DNA from: Ceriagrion tenellum | Taxonomy: Eukaryota > Arthropoda > Insecta > Odonata > Coenagrionidae | Reading direction: 5' to 3' | Length of the DNA stretch: 64,000 nucleotides | Assembly (NCBI GenBank): GCA_963169105.1 | Contig: OY720636.1 | Span: forward strand, 146,901,941-146,965,940 | Shown here: piece after piece, positions 12,791-24,119 of the stretch | Layout: each line of letters begins with the position of its first letter | Position numbering within the stretch: position 1 is the stretch's first letter | The notes under the pieces: generated by a model | The model's database searches: none | What the model was told of the DNA's origin: nothing | The model's input: the letters and a program-made list of their open reading frames with translations, nothing else | Program-made: the position numbers and the translations under genes

Positions 12791-13309
12791 CAACTTTAAT
12801 CACTCGAATGGGGAATCGTTTCAAGTTTTGGAGAAGGTTCTACCTCTATTTGGAAGCAGAGCTCAAATGATCCCCGGAAATGGAATTAGCTTCCGAACTC
12901 TCTATGAAATGCTAGACTCTGCTCAACGTTTGGCTTGCGCAACGAGAGGTCTTCCCTCATCATTATATTACACTTGACAATTCGATAACTACAGGAGTTT
13001 CCTTGGCTAAAAGTGGCGCGTTAAGAATGCATTCCATGCCTTTCCAGGAAAAGAGAAAATTGTGTATGGAACTCAGGAACAATTTAATCAACGAGGACAA
13101 TTCACTTAGAAAAAGTTGTAGTGTAAGACGTTTTTTAATGAATTAGTTCATATTCTGCAAGCCCTTGCAACATATTAAATGACGATGAATATTTTCACGT
13201 TATTATTAAAAATTACTGAACCTAAAGGTAGTTGTTGAAGATTTTCTAGAATACTTTGTTTCCGGAACGTCCTGGGTGACATTCAACAATGGTATGCATA
13301 CATAATTCA

Positions 13310-14500
13310 ACTTTATCTTATCTAATACTTGATTTCCATGCCAAAATGGTTTTGATGGAAGCCATGCTCATCACTGGTGTTGCCGAGGGTTCCTTGTAAA
13401 AAATCTAAACGGCAATATAGTAAGTGGATATTTAGAGGCAAAATACAGCCTACACGAGCAAATAAAAATTGATACACCAAGGCCTCAAAGTTTTCAGACC
13501 TCTCGTACTCTGAAAAATCTTATAGCACATTTGAAAAAAAACAACCCTCCTTCTGCAAGGCATTTAGTTTTCCTTCTAGGTTGTCATCTTGTATTTGTTT
13601 TCGTATACATGGGGACCTACAAAGATACTTTTTTTTAATTTCTGTGTCACTTATTTTGGAAAAACTTCCTTTCAAATACGGAAATCATTGCTCATTCATA
13701 TATCCATTGCCTTCAAGAAATACTTCATCAAGCCTAGCTCAATGTGAAGAGGTGGATGATGAATGCCAATTGGCCTTCTGACAGCCAATATGCTGGGCAT
13801 CCGCAATATTTTTTACAAGATTTAAAAGGATTATATGAAAGCAATACCTTTTTCTTTAAATGGTTCTCACGATCGTAGCTGACCCAAACACAAAGAAAAC
13901 AGAAAAATTTTATGTCACCAGCCCGTAAACCAAGAGATATATTGGCAACTCTAAGATCTCCACAATGCCACAGGTTCCAATCCAACTTTTCATACTGAAT
14001 ATTTTTTAGAATAAACATAATATTCTTATGAGCATATTTCATATTTGCAGCATGAGCAAAGGGGACTGAGGGAAATTTATTTTCATTGTGAAGGACGGCT
14101 TTAATGCCATCCTTGGAAGAATCTATGAATAAATGCCATTCATGTGACTTCTCCTCACGTCCTAGAAAATTAATTACGGACGAAATATCATTACAGCATA
14201 CCCTCTTGAGACAAAAAATCTTGAAATTTTAATGACGACTTCTAAAACAACGCACAATTCGATCGCTGAACGTTGTTCTGTCGTCAAGTCCCATCTTTTT
14301 CGCCGAAATCCCCAAAATGCTTGTTTTGTTCGATAACTTTAACTCACACACAAAATCATTAGGGTTATTTTGTGTTACTGGGTGGGGCACTCAAGAAACC
14401 TCAGCCAAACTAGGATCTTTTTTATTGGCATTGGCCTCACGATCATTTGCTACAAAGCTTATTACTTTTTGCCAATGTCAATTAAAACTTGAGATACTAA
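13310..14500 (-). pseudogene. Decayed gene of a highly repeated orphan protein family (FIDSSK / GDLKV / FLC-W type)
   Basis: On the minus strand a degenerate protein can be followed for more than 1 kb in changing frames. From upstream to downstream it shows NDFVCELKLS (about 14350), a WHLFIDSSKDGIKAVLH block (about 14130), FPSVPFAHAANMK, then in the open frame 13734-14042 the block YEKLDWNLWHCGDLRV followed by LGLRAGDIKFFCFLCVW. Further down come FPYLKGSFSKISDTEIKKK (about 13680), GKLNALQKE (about 13560) and SDEHGFHQ (about 13365). These are in the order I recall for uncharacterised, multi-copy arthropod proteins that behave like parts of a transposable element. The biochemical role is unknown to me. 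Stops and frameshifts show it is dead. No terminal repeats were found around it. Confidence 0.7.
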
Positions 14501-14504
14501 ACTA

Positions 14505-17320
14505 GATGTGCTTCACTGGCTGAATTGCTAAAGGAAAATTTCCATTGTATGAAATTTTTTAATTTCCATTGAAAATTTAATCCCAGTGTGTTTATTAAAC
14601 AAATATTATAATCTGCAGTGTGATTGATTCCATACAAACCAAGTGAACTGCAAATGGCATAGCACATCACATTTCAATTTAAAGCGTAAAGTCACTCCTT
14701 TGAGATTTAAATTTCAATTCAGCAGAAACGAAATGAAAGGCGTCTGGAGTTTAAGTATTTGCATGACATTAACGAAAATCTGTAAAAATCAAGAATAAGG
14801 TCATATGCATACCAAACAAACAGAACTTGATGGGACAATTCTAATTAAAAATTTGAATAAACCGCATGAAAGATACATTGGGATTACTACAAACCATGGC
14901 TAGGGCAGAATATGTGTTGATCAGTGTCATCAGTATCATTTGATCACTATCGTTCACACTGTCTTCTACTGGCAACTAAGGCCATTTTATCTCGCTCCGA
15001 AGGTAGCTAATGAAAGGCTATAAGTACTTGAAACTTCCTTTAAATGCAGCTGAGCAAATTTTTTACCTCGCTTCCTTAATCGGATCGATGTATATCACAG
15101 CGAATGCTGAAATCACGCGCTGTAGGTGACAAATATGTCGGCGAGATTGAAAAGAATCGTGCCCTGTAGAAGCCACGCATCATCCGGTTCAGTTATTTTA
15201 TTCGTAAAATGCTGAATCATTGGTCGCAGCGGCAGCAGTACCGACGGTCGCAGGTATGAGACCAAGAGATGGAAAAAAGTCATGGATGTGTAGAATTGAT
15301 CAAGAGGATCGGACCGGTATCACATGCTGTTGAGCATTAGCTCCTATATTTAATCATCGAAACCACCTCATCTTTGCATCGCATTGCTTTTAAATATTGA
15401 GTCAAAATAAACTTTACATTATACAGGCACATTGTTGACTGAACAGAGTATTAACAAGTCACCAAATTCCTTTCTTGGGTATATTATTGAAATATCATCT
15501 GATACGTCACAATGAAAGTAATAATAACGGATAAAGGTAAACGAGGTTTTGCCAGAAACTAAGCAAGGTTAACTTGCCTCAACGTAGTTGCATTTTGCAA
15601 AAAGTAACTCTAACAATAAAACTAAAATGTGTAAAACAAATCGTTTTGCCGAATAAACGAGAACAAAAAGTTTGCTTAATGAAGAGACGAGCAAAATAAA
15701 AAAAGAACCGAAGTGGATTCCTTCCCAAAGGAAGAGAAAGGGCGTGAGTGAGCGTGCTTTCAAAGACACAGTGGATAACTTGTCTCCACCACTCCCGATG
15801 GAGGGCGCGCCAATCATCTTCTGGGGCGGAGGAAATGGGGTGAGAGACGAGGAGGACATAGTCTCGAAGAGGACGAGGATTGAAATATTGACAGTAGGAC
15901 TGAGAAGGGAGTCATCGGTGAGTCCGCGAATGAAAAGACCGGATTGGAAGAATCCTCCACTCTTCCTTCAGTCTACAACTTTATCCCGTCCTTAAGTCTA
16001 CGCCGGAGAGTGCTTGGAAGGGTTGGAATATTCGATCAAACGACTATTTCTTCGAGATATGATGAAGCTAATGCGAGGGAACATCTAAGGTTGTCTAGAA
16101 TCGAATTTATATAGTCTCTCAATGTAGTCAATGGAAAAGACAACCCCAAAAACGAGTGTTTATCAGGCTTAATGTACAGTAACAATGTGGTTATAACTGG
16201 TGGTAGATATTACTCGAAAAAACTGAATTACTTTTTTGATAAATAAATATATATTGCATATAACTACGCATCCTCCATTCATCTCTTTCTAGTTTCAAAG
16301 ATGTACCATATGTATATCTACAAATACCTTTCTCAATATATGTTTTCATGGCATTCCTTAAGCTTTACCTATGACAAAAAATATATCCCCTCCTATATAT
16401 CTAGGTAAAAAATACTCTATCCATAAAATATGTATAACATCTTCACATATCTTCCGATATCGGCTCTCAGTCTAATTTCCGTCAAGACAAGAAAACGAGA
16501 CCGATTCGGTGGTCATCAGACGAGACAGACAGAGAGAGGCGAGAGAAGTGACGAGGGCGGTGTAGTCGGTGCGAAGGGATCCCATTACACTCGGGAGGTG
16601 GGAAATCGACCCTCCACGAAGGAACTTGGAAAGCAGGTCAACGGTATAGGAGAACAAAAGGAAAAAGAAATAAAATGTTCATGGTGAACCTATTGAGGTA
16701 CCCAGGGGTAATACTCGGAGAGAGAATCTATGGAATCTTATTTCGCTAATTCTCCAAAAGTAAGGCATTTGTGAGATCGGAACTCTGAGTGAAAAAATAA
16801 TTAAAGTTGCTCTTTAAATGAGTAGTCAGGAAAGAAAATCCAAATTTCAAAAATAGCGATTAAGTCACCCAAAGTATCGTGGTGGTAAAAATCCTGTTCA
16901 CATTCGTGTGCAAGACCTTGAACAAAATGAATATTTGTTCACTCTGTCGTGATTTAAAGATTATCATTTCTCAAAAATGCTTAAATATATAAAATAATTA
17001 AATTACACTTCAAAAATCCATCGTATCTAAAAAGATATCAGACGCTTGACCGATGGCAAGACAAAACTTTACTAATTACAAACTTTAAATTAGAATTCCT
17101 TCACATGTGATGATCGGATCCAATTTCGGTCTTATAGTGAATAAAATCGATGAGTAAACTCGTTGGATTTTTTGACTTCTACGAGTTATCCAGGGTGAGT
17201 GGCCTCCCAGTGTACGCTAACAAAACTTAATGGAAGAAGTTCCTGCACGAGGAGGACGGAAGAAATCTCATAACTCGCGGTCGAATCCAGTCTTCCCTAA
17301 TATTCCCAGGCAATAGACGC
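14505..17320. other. No recognisable gene
   Basis: Includes a purine-rich, slightly GC-richer patch at about 15670-15990 with opposed open frames lacking domains, and another at 16480-16660. AT-rich elsewhere. Nothing assignable. Confidence 0.5.
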
Positions 17321-17730
17321 AGTAATTAAAGTGGCTGCAACGGTAATCGTTAGCCATTGAGTGCACATTTTAATAACTTTTCAAATAAGTCGAAAAGAAT
17401 TCTTGGACTACACTGCACTTCAGAAAATCTGTTTATACAGTAAGAATGACCATACATGTAGTAATATAAATCATTCAAGATTTATATCTCAATATATTTT
17501 TCTCCATGAAAGCAGTGATACTTCATTTTTAAGTATGGGACTCGAAATTTATGCGAAAATTATAAGTTAACACGTGCTTTTTACTTGTTATGTTGCCTTG
17601 ATGTTTGTTAGCAACCCTTAAATTGACAAAAAAAGTCTCGTTTCGCGTAATGGGCAAATCTGTCTTTATGTAATAAGGTCAAGTGCCTTTAGACTGCGCA
17701 TTTAATAGCATAAACCAAGAAACCAAACTG
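17320..17730 (+). repeat. Interspersed repeat family copy 1
   Basis: This segment is clearly related to 42330-42700. Shared landmarks in the same order are an ATTCTTGG-CTACACT block (17399), ACATGTA-TAAT (17453), CTTGATGTTTGTTAGC (17597) and GG-AAATCTGTCT (17653). Parts also match 48720-48960, and the 3' portion relates to 50730-50760. No coding capacity is seen. The class is unknown. Confidence 0.6.
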
Positions 17731-18430
17731 GTGAAGATGGCGCTAACACGAAAATTACGAATGTGAAAGGAATTGGCGGACAAACGTAATAAGGAGGTGA
17801 ACATCTTGCCCATCCACAGCTAGAATCGCATTCCTCACGAAATTCCTCTTCAAATATAATTATGTGTAGATTTTCCTAAAACCAAATAAATGAGATATCT
17901 ATGTAGTCCAGTCTTTATTATCATGATAATGTTCTACTGAGCCTCTTCGGTTGATGTCCATAATTAACGAGCAAGATTATTTCTCCAGGACAATTGACAA
18001 AGGAATGTTAACGGATCCATATCGAGCCTTGACGTCGAGGAGAAAAATCATTCCATGCTTTATGCTTTTTATCGCATGCGCCGTCAAAGCAGTCGTAAAC
18101 CGAAGGGAAAACGGCAATTGCCAGCCAGACTCGCGGATATCGGTCGCAAATGTCAAACTGCTTCTACGTGTCATACCTGGTAAAATCTCCCTTTTTATAT
18201 ATTATAACTATGTAATTTTTATGCTACTATAAATCCTTTTATTTTTGTGTAATACCAGATTATAAAGTATTACTTCATGTTTACGATGGCAGCTATCCCA
18301 AAGCTATAAGATTGTTACGTTTTAACTACTACCTATATTTCATCGGAAGTATGCTGCTAAAAATATTGTCTTACATGAAAAATACTACATTTCATTTCCA
18401 ATGTCTATATTCAAATTTAAGGTGGTGACC

Positions 18431-18480
18431 GTATATAAGTTAAGAAATATTTCAAGTATATATGTTAAGAAATATTTCAA
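18431..18480. repeat. 25-bp tandem duplication
   Basis: Two adjacent copies, 18431-18455 and 18456-18480, differ by one base and contain TTAAGAAATATTTCAA. They lie immediately before the Penelope-like fragment starting at 18484 and might relate to its insertion. Confidence 0.85.
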
Positions 18481-18483
18481 TTT

Positions 18484-18950
18484 GAGAGTGCTCTTACTTG
18501 GTCAAAGGCAATTAAAGAGCACCAGAGGGCCACCGAAAAGAAGAGATTCAGCCTCTCCGCAGTTGCAGAGCATGCGTGGTTCGAGCCAGGACATCAGATT
18601 GCCTTTGACCAAGTGAGAGTACTCTCAAGGGAAAATCGTTATTTTCCCAGGCTGATTAGAGAAGCAGTAGAACTGGCTAAATGTCCATCAAATTTCAATC
18701 GGGAGGATGGATATCCACTTGCCTCAACCTAGCAGAGAGTGGTCGGCCCACAGCGAGCAGCGGCCAATGGAGACACATTTTAAATCTATGTCCAGCAGAT
18801 GAACATAATGGTCAACTGAACTAGCAACGAAATACATAACAACGGGAAATAAATAATAGCAATAATTACAAAACATCCAACAGACCTGAAGACGCCCCCA
18901 GGAAGAGGGGAGAAACTGTAGTCAGAAAAACTAACAACGCGACGAGAATA
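18484..18950 (+). mobile_element. 5'-truncated Penelope-like element (endonuclease C-terminus and 3' terminal region)
   Basis: From 18502 the frame reads AIKEHQRATEKKRFSLSAVA, then EHAWFEPGHQIAFDQVRVL and SRENRYFPRLIREAVELAK, ending at the stop near 18738. This is the C-terminal half of a GIY-YIG endonuclease domain (the R-IKEH, SAVAEHA and N-terminal-to-EA-E-K pattern) as carried by Penelope-like retroelements. The reverse transcriptase and the GIY and YIG motifs are absent, so this copy is 5' truncated. The non-coding tail has a hammerhead-like core at 18886-18923, as in the copy at 30.9 kb. The truncated end is an inverted repeat: 18484-18513 is the reverse complement of 18597-18626 with three mismatches. 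Confidence 0.8.
18880..18930 (+). ncRNA. Hammerhead ribozyme-like motif in Penelope tail
   Basis: The core boxes are CTGAAGA (18886-18892) and GAAAC (18912-18916), followed by loop TGTA and the cleavage-type triplet GTC (18921-18923). A stem II forms from CCCC and GGGG between the boxes. Stem III would be the two-base-pair type (AC with GT) known from Penelope-like elements. Stem I pairing is poor, so self-cleavage of this copy is doubtful. Confidence 0.5.
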
Positions 18951-21900
18951 CCTGGAAACAGCAATATTAACAAGTAGAGGAGTCGCGGAAGCCTTCAAAG
19001 ATTGTTTTATTGTATTTAGAGTATCTTTAATACCACCTATGAAAATGTGTTTTTCCTTCATCCTTAAACACAGCGTCACTGCAAACTTGAAATGGTTTGA
19101 CCTAGATTTTCTTCCAGTCTCAGTTCATGAAAAACATCTTGAAACCCAGTGCATTGTGTGGTATATTTTTATGTGACATTATCGATGACGATTATTTTCA
19201 CAAAATAACACCTAAATATCTCATAGTATGTCTTGGATAATGAACTAGGCCAAAGTATCTTTATTTACCAATTCGTCGTTTAAATGTCATTTTACGGCCA
19301 AATGATCTTTCTTTTTCAGTCTTTATTCAGAGTTCACGGTTTCTTTCCGTTTTTCAAAAATTCCTTTCACCTTGAACTCTTTACCTCCGTGTTTATCACT
19401 GTCTTTATCCTCCTAATCACGCTCTTCTTCACTGACACTTTATACTCCAACACCGAAACGAGATGGAGGAATATCGCGCTTTTTCGAGAATTCATAGGCA
19501 ACTAGCTCAAACTTACGAACAAATTATCATTTCTGCAACCTAATGAATGTCTGTGTAATCTATTTGTCTTGAATCTGCCGTGATCTCACTCTTATGTCTG
19601 GGTATCTCATGTGTAATGATGAAGCGTTCTCGGGTTTACAACTTCGTGATGGAGTTCATTGGACCTGAAGTTTTGAAGGATGAGTATACCGGTGCCTCGT
19701 CTTCATGACTTAATATTGGTCTTGGGAATATTTTAACCCTAAAGATTGCAGTTTCACGCCCCACATTCTCAAGAGTTTTCCCGGCAATTCCGAGACTTTT
19801 AACCGTATAGTGTGTGATAGAATTAGTGGTGCACTATTCCAGACATTGCTCATGATGGGATTCCATATCGCGGTTCAATTGCTGCTTTCATCCGGGAATT
19901 ACTTTTGGAAAACGTTAGAGACCACATAAAGCTAGCGACCAATGTAAGATTTTCATGTTTGTCTTCAGTTAAAAGTTTTGGTTTAAGCCCGATAAGGATC
20001 TTTCTTAAGGTGACGAGCTAAATTGCGCGCCTAAGACCAAGGACAGACGAATCCTACTCCTGGGCGGAGATGCAAATGAACTTAAATGACTCATGGACAT
20101 CGTTCTTCATAGTTGAACAAAATATTTTTGGAATGTGTAAAAAATGACCGCTTGAAGTATTCCGCATGAGTTCCATTTTTGACATTCAGATTCGCCTCAT
20201 AGTCGAAACCAATAAATCAATAGATATACGTCGTATTGTGAACAAAGTCATTGGAACTAATTTTTCTGGAATTATTACAAGATATTATTCAAGTTGAATA
20301 CATTTAATCCTGAAAATTGTGACTTTACCCTTTTTTAAGCATATCAATATCTTTTGGTAATTTCACTTATAAATGGATAATAGAGATTTTGTAACTTTCT
20401 GTATTTTATTTATTCAATGCCAATTTTCTATACTTTTGTATCATCTTCTACACTTTCCACACATTTTACAATCGAAAAATAGCATTACAAAATGATACCT
20501 GTATTGATGTATTAAATTATTTGCGAGAGGCCATCCGTGTGTATCTGAACTTTACCTCCTACTGCCATAAAAAAATCACAATCATCGACGCGAAATTCAT
20601 TTTTCAGAATAAAACCAATATTATTTATGTCGTTAAAATGTTACTGGTAATATTGCATTCAACATAACTAATTATTTCATCAAGCCATGTGCTGCGTTTT
20701 CCGTTTACGTAATATGATAAAAAAATTGTCGTAATTTTACAATGGATATTAGAGATATTGCCCATTAATTATATATATAGTGATTCTCACGAGCTTGCAG
20801 GAAATTTCATTTGTAGAACGAGTTAAATTTTTGAAGATATAGAAGGTATTCCTTTGATAAAACTTGATAGAACATCATAGATATCCTCTGTTTGAGCAAA
20901 TGTTCGCTGAACTGAAGACAAATCTTATTTTTTGGAGACATATTTGTGGTTCCTCTAGATTTAAATGGAGTGGCCAAAATTCTACATTTCAGGGCATAAA
21001 AGTGGATGTATAACGACAAATTTTATTCTTACTCTAGTTTTAGCTCAAGTTGTGATGCTACCATCTGGCCAAGTGTAACGGTCAAACAAGAGTCTGAATT
21101 TTTTGGGAAAGTGAACGCTTGCCTAAAGGTATCAGAATAAAATAGCAGAAAGTCCCAATTATACTCAACGGAAGAGATAAGAGTAAGAATGATAATGTTG
21201 TTCTATCTGAATAAAAGAGAATCATGGTTCTCATTTACAATCTTACAGTTTAGTTCCAAGGGAAAATTGCTCATTTAAATGGATCATTACTTCATTCATC
21301 CAAAGAACCTCATCATAAATAGAATGCAGTAGTTTGGGGGCTTTGCTGAGGTTACCAAGGAAGTATGATGTTGTTTTAATCGGAGAAAAATTGATACTTT
21401 TGGAATTGTAAACGTAATTTTTAAGCAAGAACGAATCGTAAAACATTATCGATTTCAAGAACTGCAATCAATACTATCTATAGAGTATCGGCATACTGTC
21501 GATGCTACATTCTTCCTGCTATCTGATTACGAAAATGCCAACCCTTTACATCGATTTCAAGGAATTTCAAAAAGGATAAATTGTACTGATTTCTATGCTT
21601 TTTTATGGGAGTAAAATATAAGGGGCCCAGAAGGATATTTATATAGCCAATAGCTCAAATGCGTTCATTCGCTAGATTCAGGCTAAATTTCGGTTGAGTA
21701 GCTTTCAAGGATAAGGGAGCCGAAACTACCTACACCACTTTACATTTTTATGCTCGGTAGTATAGATTAGCCTTATGATCATTGCTAAGGTGAAGTTATG
21801 ATTTACCTCGCTGTTTGGAGTTGAATTTTATTCTGAAGGGGCTCTAAATAAAGCCTACAGTCATTCAACTAGATGATGAAAATCATCCCTGAGTCTCTCA
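18951..21900. other. No recognisable gene
   Basis: AT-rich. Open frames at 19284-19505, 20807-21019 and 21243-21467 encode nothing I can identify. Confidence 0.5.
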
Positions 21901-21929
21901 ACTACTGGGTTAGTATTGGTCCACTTTCC

Positions 21930-22350
21930 TCTTCCTTCCTCCATCACCTCTACCCCCTCCCATGCATTTCGGGGAGTCTGTCTCGAGTGTCAATCTTTTC
22001 CCGCTTCCCTCCCCACTCGTGTATTCAAATTACAGAAATGCCACATCTTAGCGGCACCACTTCCGTCCCCCGCAGCAACAGTCAACCTCTACCCCTTCGA
22101 CTAGTTGAGCCCCCGGAGGGGACCCATGCCTCCGAGGTGGAAGAGAGAGCGGTGGACAATGCCTTCGACGCGAGGGTCGCTATAGCTCCCCTCTTCTTGA
22201 TGGTCGATTGATTCCGTGGCATGTGTGATATCATGCGAGGGTGTCACATTCAGGGAATTGAGGTATGAGGGGGCGGAAGGAGGAGGAGGTAAAGGACGAT
22301 GCACAGCCTCGCGGCGTTCACCCATACGCCGTCTGCCCACCCTTCCCCTC
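21930..22350. other. GC-rich patch
   Basis: Locally GC-rich and pyrimidine-rich sequence with frames open on both strands (22101-22424 minus, 21873-22211 plus). No domain or splice pair is evident. Could be a regulatory island or unrecognised repeat. Confidence 0.3.
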
Positions 22351-22507
22351 TCATTTGCTCCTAACCAATGAGCACGGTCCTTGAAAGAAGCGTTAAAGAA
22401 GAAGAGTCGTGCATTCTTATCCATTGCTTCTCTTTCCCTGTGGTTTTTTGTGACCTTTACGGGACCAGTTTAAAATCTGTAACCCAATGCTAATAGCTTG
22501 TCTCCTA

Positions 22508-23007
22508 CTGTGGGTGCAAAGATTATGTAGACTCGAGTTTGGACACTGTTTCAAAATAAACCGTGATACCTATAAGAATGCAAGTTACACTAAATTGTAG
22601 CCAGTCTAAATTTGCGTTTAAAAGTAGCTGCTAATTATTTTTACTTTACACTCTCGATTTTTCATTCCGGTGAGAACGAAAAAAGTGCCGGTTTTTTGCC
22701 GCTTTTGAACGGAGCGCTCTCTTTGACATGTATTAGTGAAGAAACTTTAATCATAAAGTTTTATCGTAATGAACCTGTAATGTTGTGTAGGAAAAAAACA
22801 TTAAAATGTATCATTAGACGTTCAGTTCTTTCTAATGTGCCATAACAACGTTATTAACAAGTTTATGAAACAACTTTTTCTTGGCTATGAATAGAAGTTG
22901 AAGGAAGATATTGGTTTTATTTTGAAGCTTTTTAAAGCTGTATTTAATAACACTTACCATCGTAATCAGTGTCCAAACTCGAGTCTACATAATTTTTGTA
23001 CCTACAG
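22508..23007. mobile_element. 500-bp TA-flanked terminal-inverted-repeat DNA transposon remnant (Tc1/mariner-like)
   Basis: The left end 22508-22550 (CTGTGGGTGCAAAGATTATG onward) and the right end 22966-23007 are inverted repeats of about 42 bp with only a few mismatches, sharing GTAGACTCGAGTTTGGACAC. TA lies directly outside both ends (22506-22507 and 23008-23009), as for Tc1/mariner insertions. The interior holds an open frame at 22612-22845 whose stretch PLLNGALSLTCISEETLI loosely recalls the N-terminal helix-turn-helix of some DDE transposases. There is no room for a catalytic domain, so the copy is non-autonomous. Confidence 0.8.
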
Positions 23008-24019
23008 TAAGTGTTATGGGTCTGCGACATTAATATAATCCTTTAAGTGCGTCGATAAAAAATTCTTGCACCTTATATCACGGATGTGCATCTGTTTACG
23101 CGTTTCAACTTAACCATGAACGCAGAAATGTGAGGCTAGCATTATATTTTACATAACATTCATGAATTTTTATTTGGTGGAATCATCATGACACTGGCAT
23201 TGATTCTCGGGTATCAGCTTTATAGTTTCGCCTACACATCTGAAAATATGAGTTTGTTGATCTAATACCATGATGCAATGGCTACATCGTGCCTAGAGCT
23301 GGTGGAGGGAGTAAAAGTCAATTCACTCATTTGAGATGCATAAAGTTGCATCCTGATAATGCTCATCGTTAACCTACGCGACACATTCAAACGGCCATGT
23401 TAGCAACATATGCAGCCCTACTGAATCCCTTGCCCTAGAGAACACCTTTACACTAATTTCGTACCTCATCAGAGTCAATGCCCGCAGCTTCCCTTCACCA
23501 TTAGAGATTTCTTCTTGCTCTCATTCTCACTTTCATGTGAGACGTAGAGGAACGGATGAATTTAAATTTTGATAAAATGGGACTTAGTACAAAACTGGCA
23601 CATTAAAACGGCGTAGTTTATATGAGGTTTACAAATGCGGATTTTGATGATGTTTTGCAACATTTGAGCTATTTCGTAAGAATTATAATAACTCAAAAGG
23701 TACAACTGATTTTGTTAGTTTTTGGGTCTGCAGATACAGTCATACTTTTGCCACCAAAAACCTTATGAATACCTACAGACTATTGAGAGATTCTGTAAGC
23801 TGTTAATCGGGATTTCCCTTGGATTGTAGACCAACTATGACCTTGCATCGAACCACAATTACATGCGAGCAAAGAAGTGACACGAAGGTTGAAGAGAGGC
23901 TAATAGAAAAGCTGAAGTATTCGTTCCTCCCACGGACGTTAAGAGACCATAATAAAAACTGCGGTTTACCCAAAACACTCAACACTCCCAAAATACCAAC
24001 AACCATTTCACCTCCCTAA

Positions 24020-24118
24020 TAAGCCTTCTCCTGATACACTTTTACGCGGCAGGTGACCTAACTTTCCATGCCAAACGCCAATGCGGCGGGTCGCAGGGCA
24101 GTATGCAGATGTAAACGT
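24020..24118 (+). mobile_element. 3'-end fragment of CR1/Jockey-like retrotransposon
   Basis: About 100 bp match the terminal region seen at 60.9, 52.0 and 54.6 kb: a CTTTTACGCGGCAGGTGACC block, a CACGCC-like block, then GGTCGCAGGGCAGTATGCAGATG. This is the most severely 5'-truncated copy of the family in the window. Confidence 0.7.
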
Positions 24119-24119
24119 T

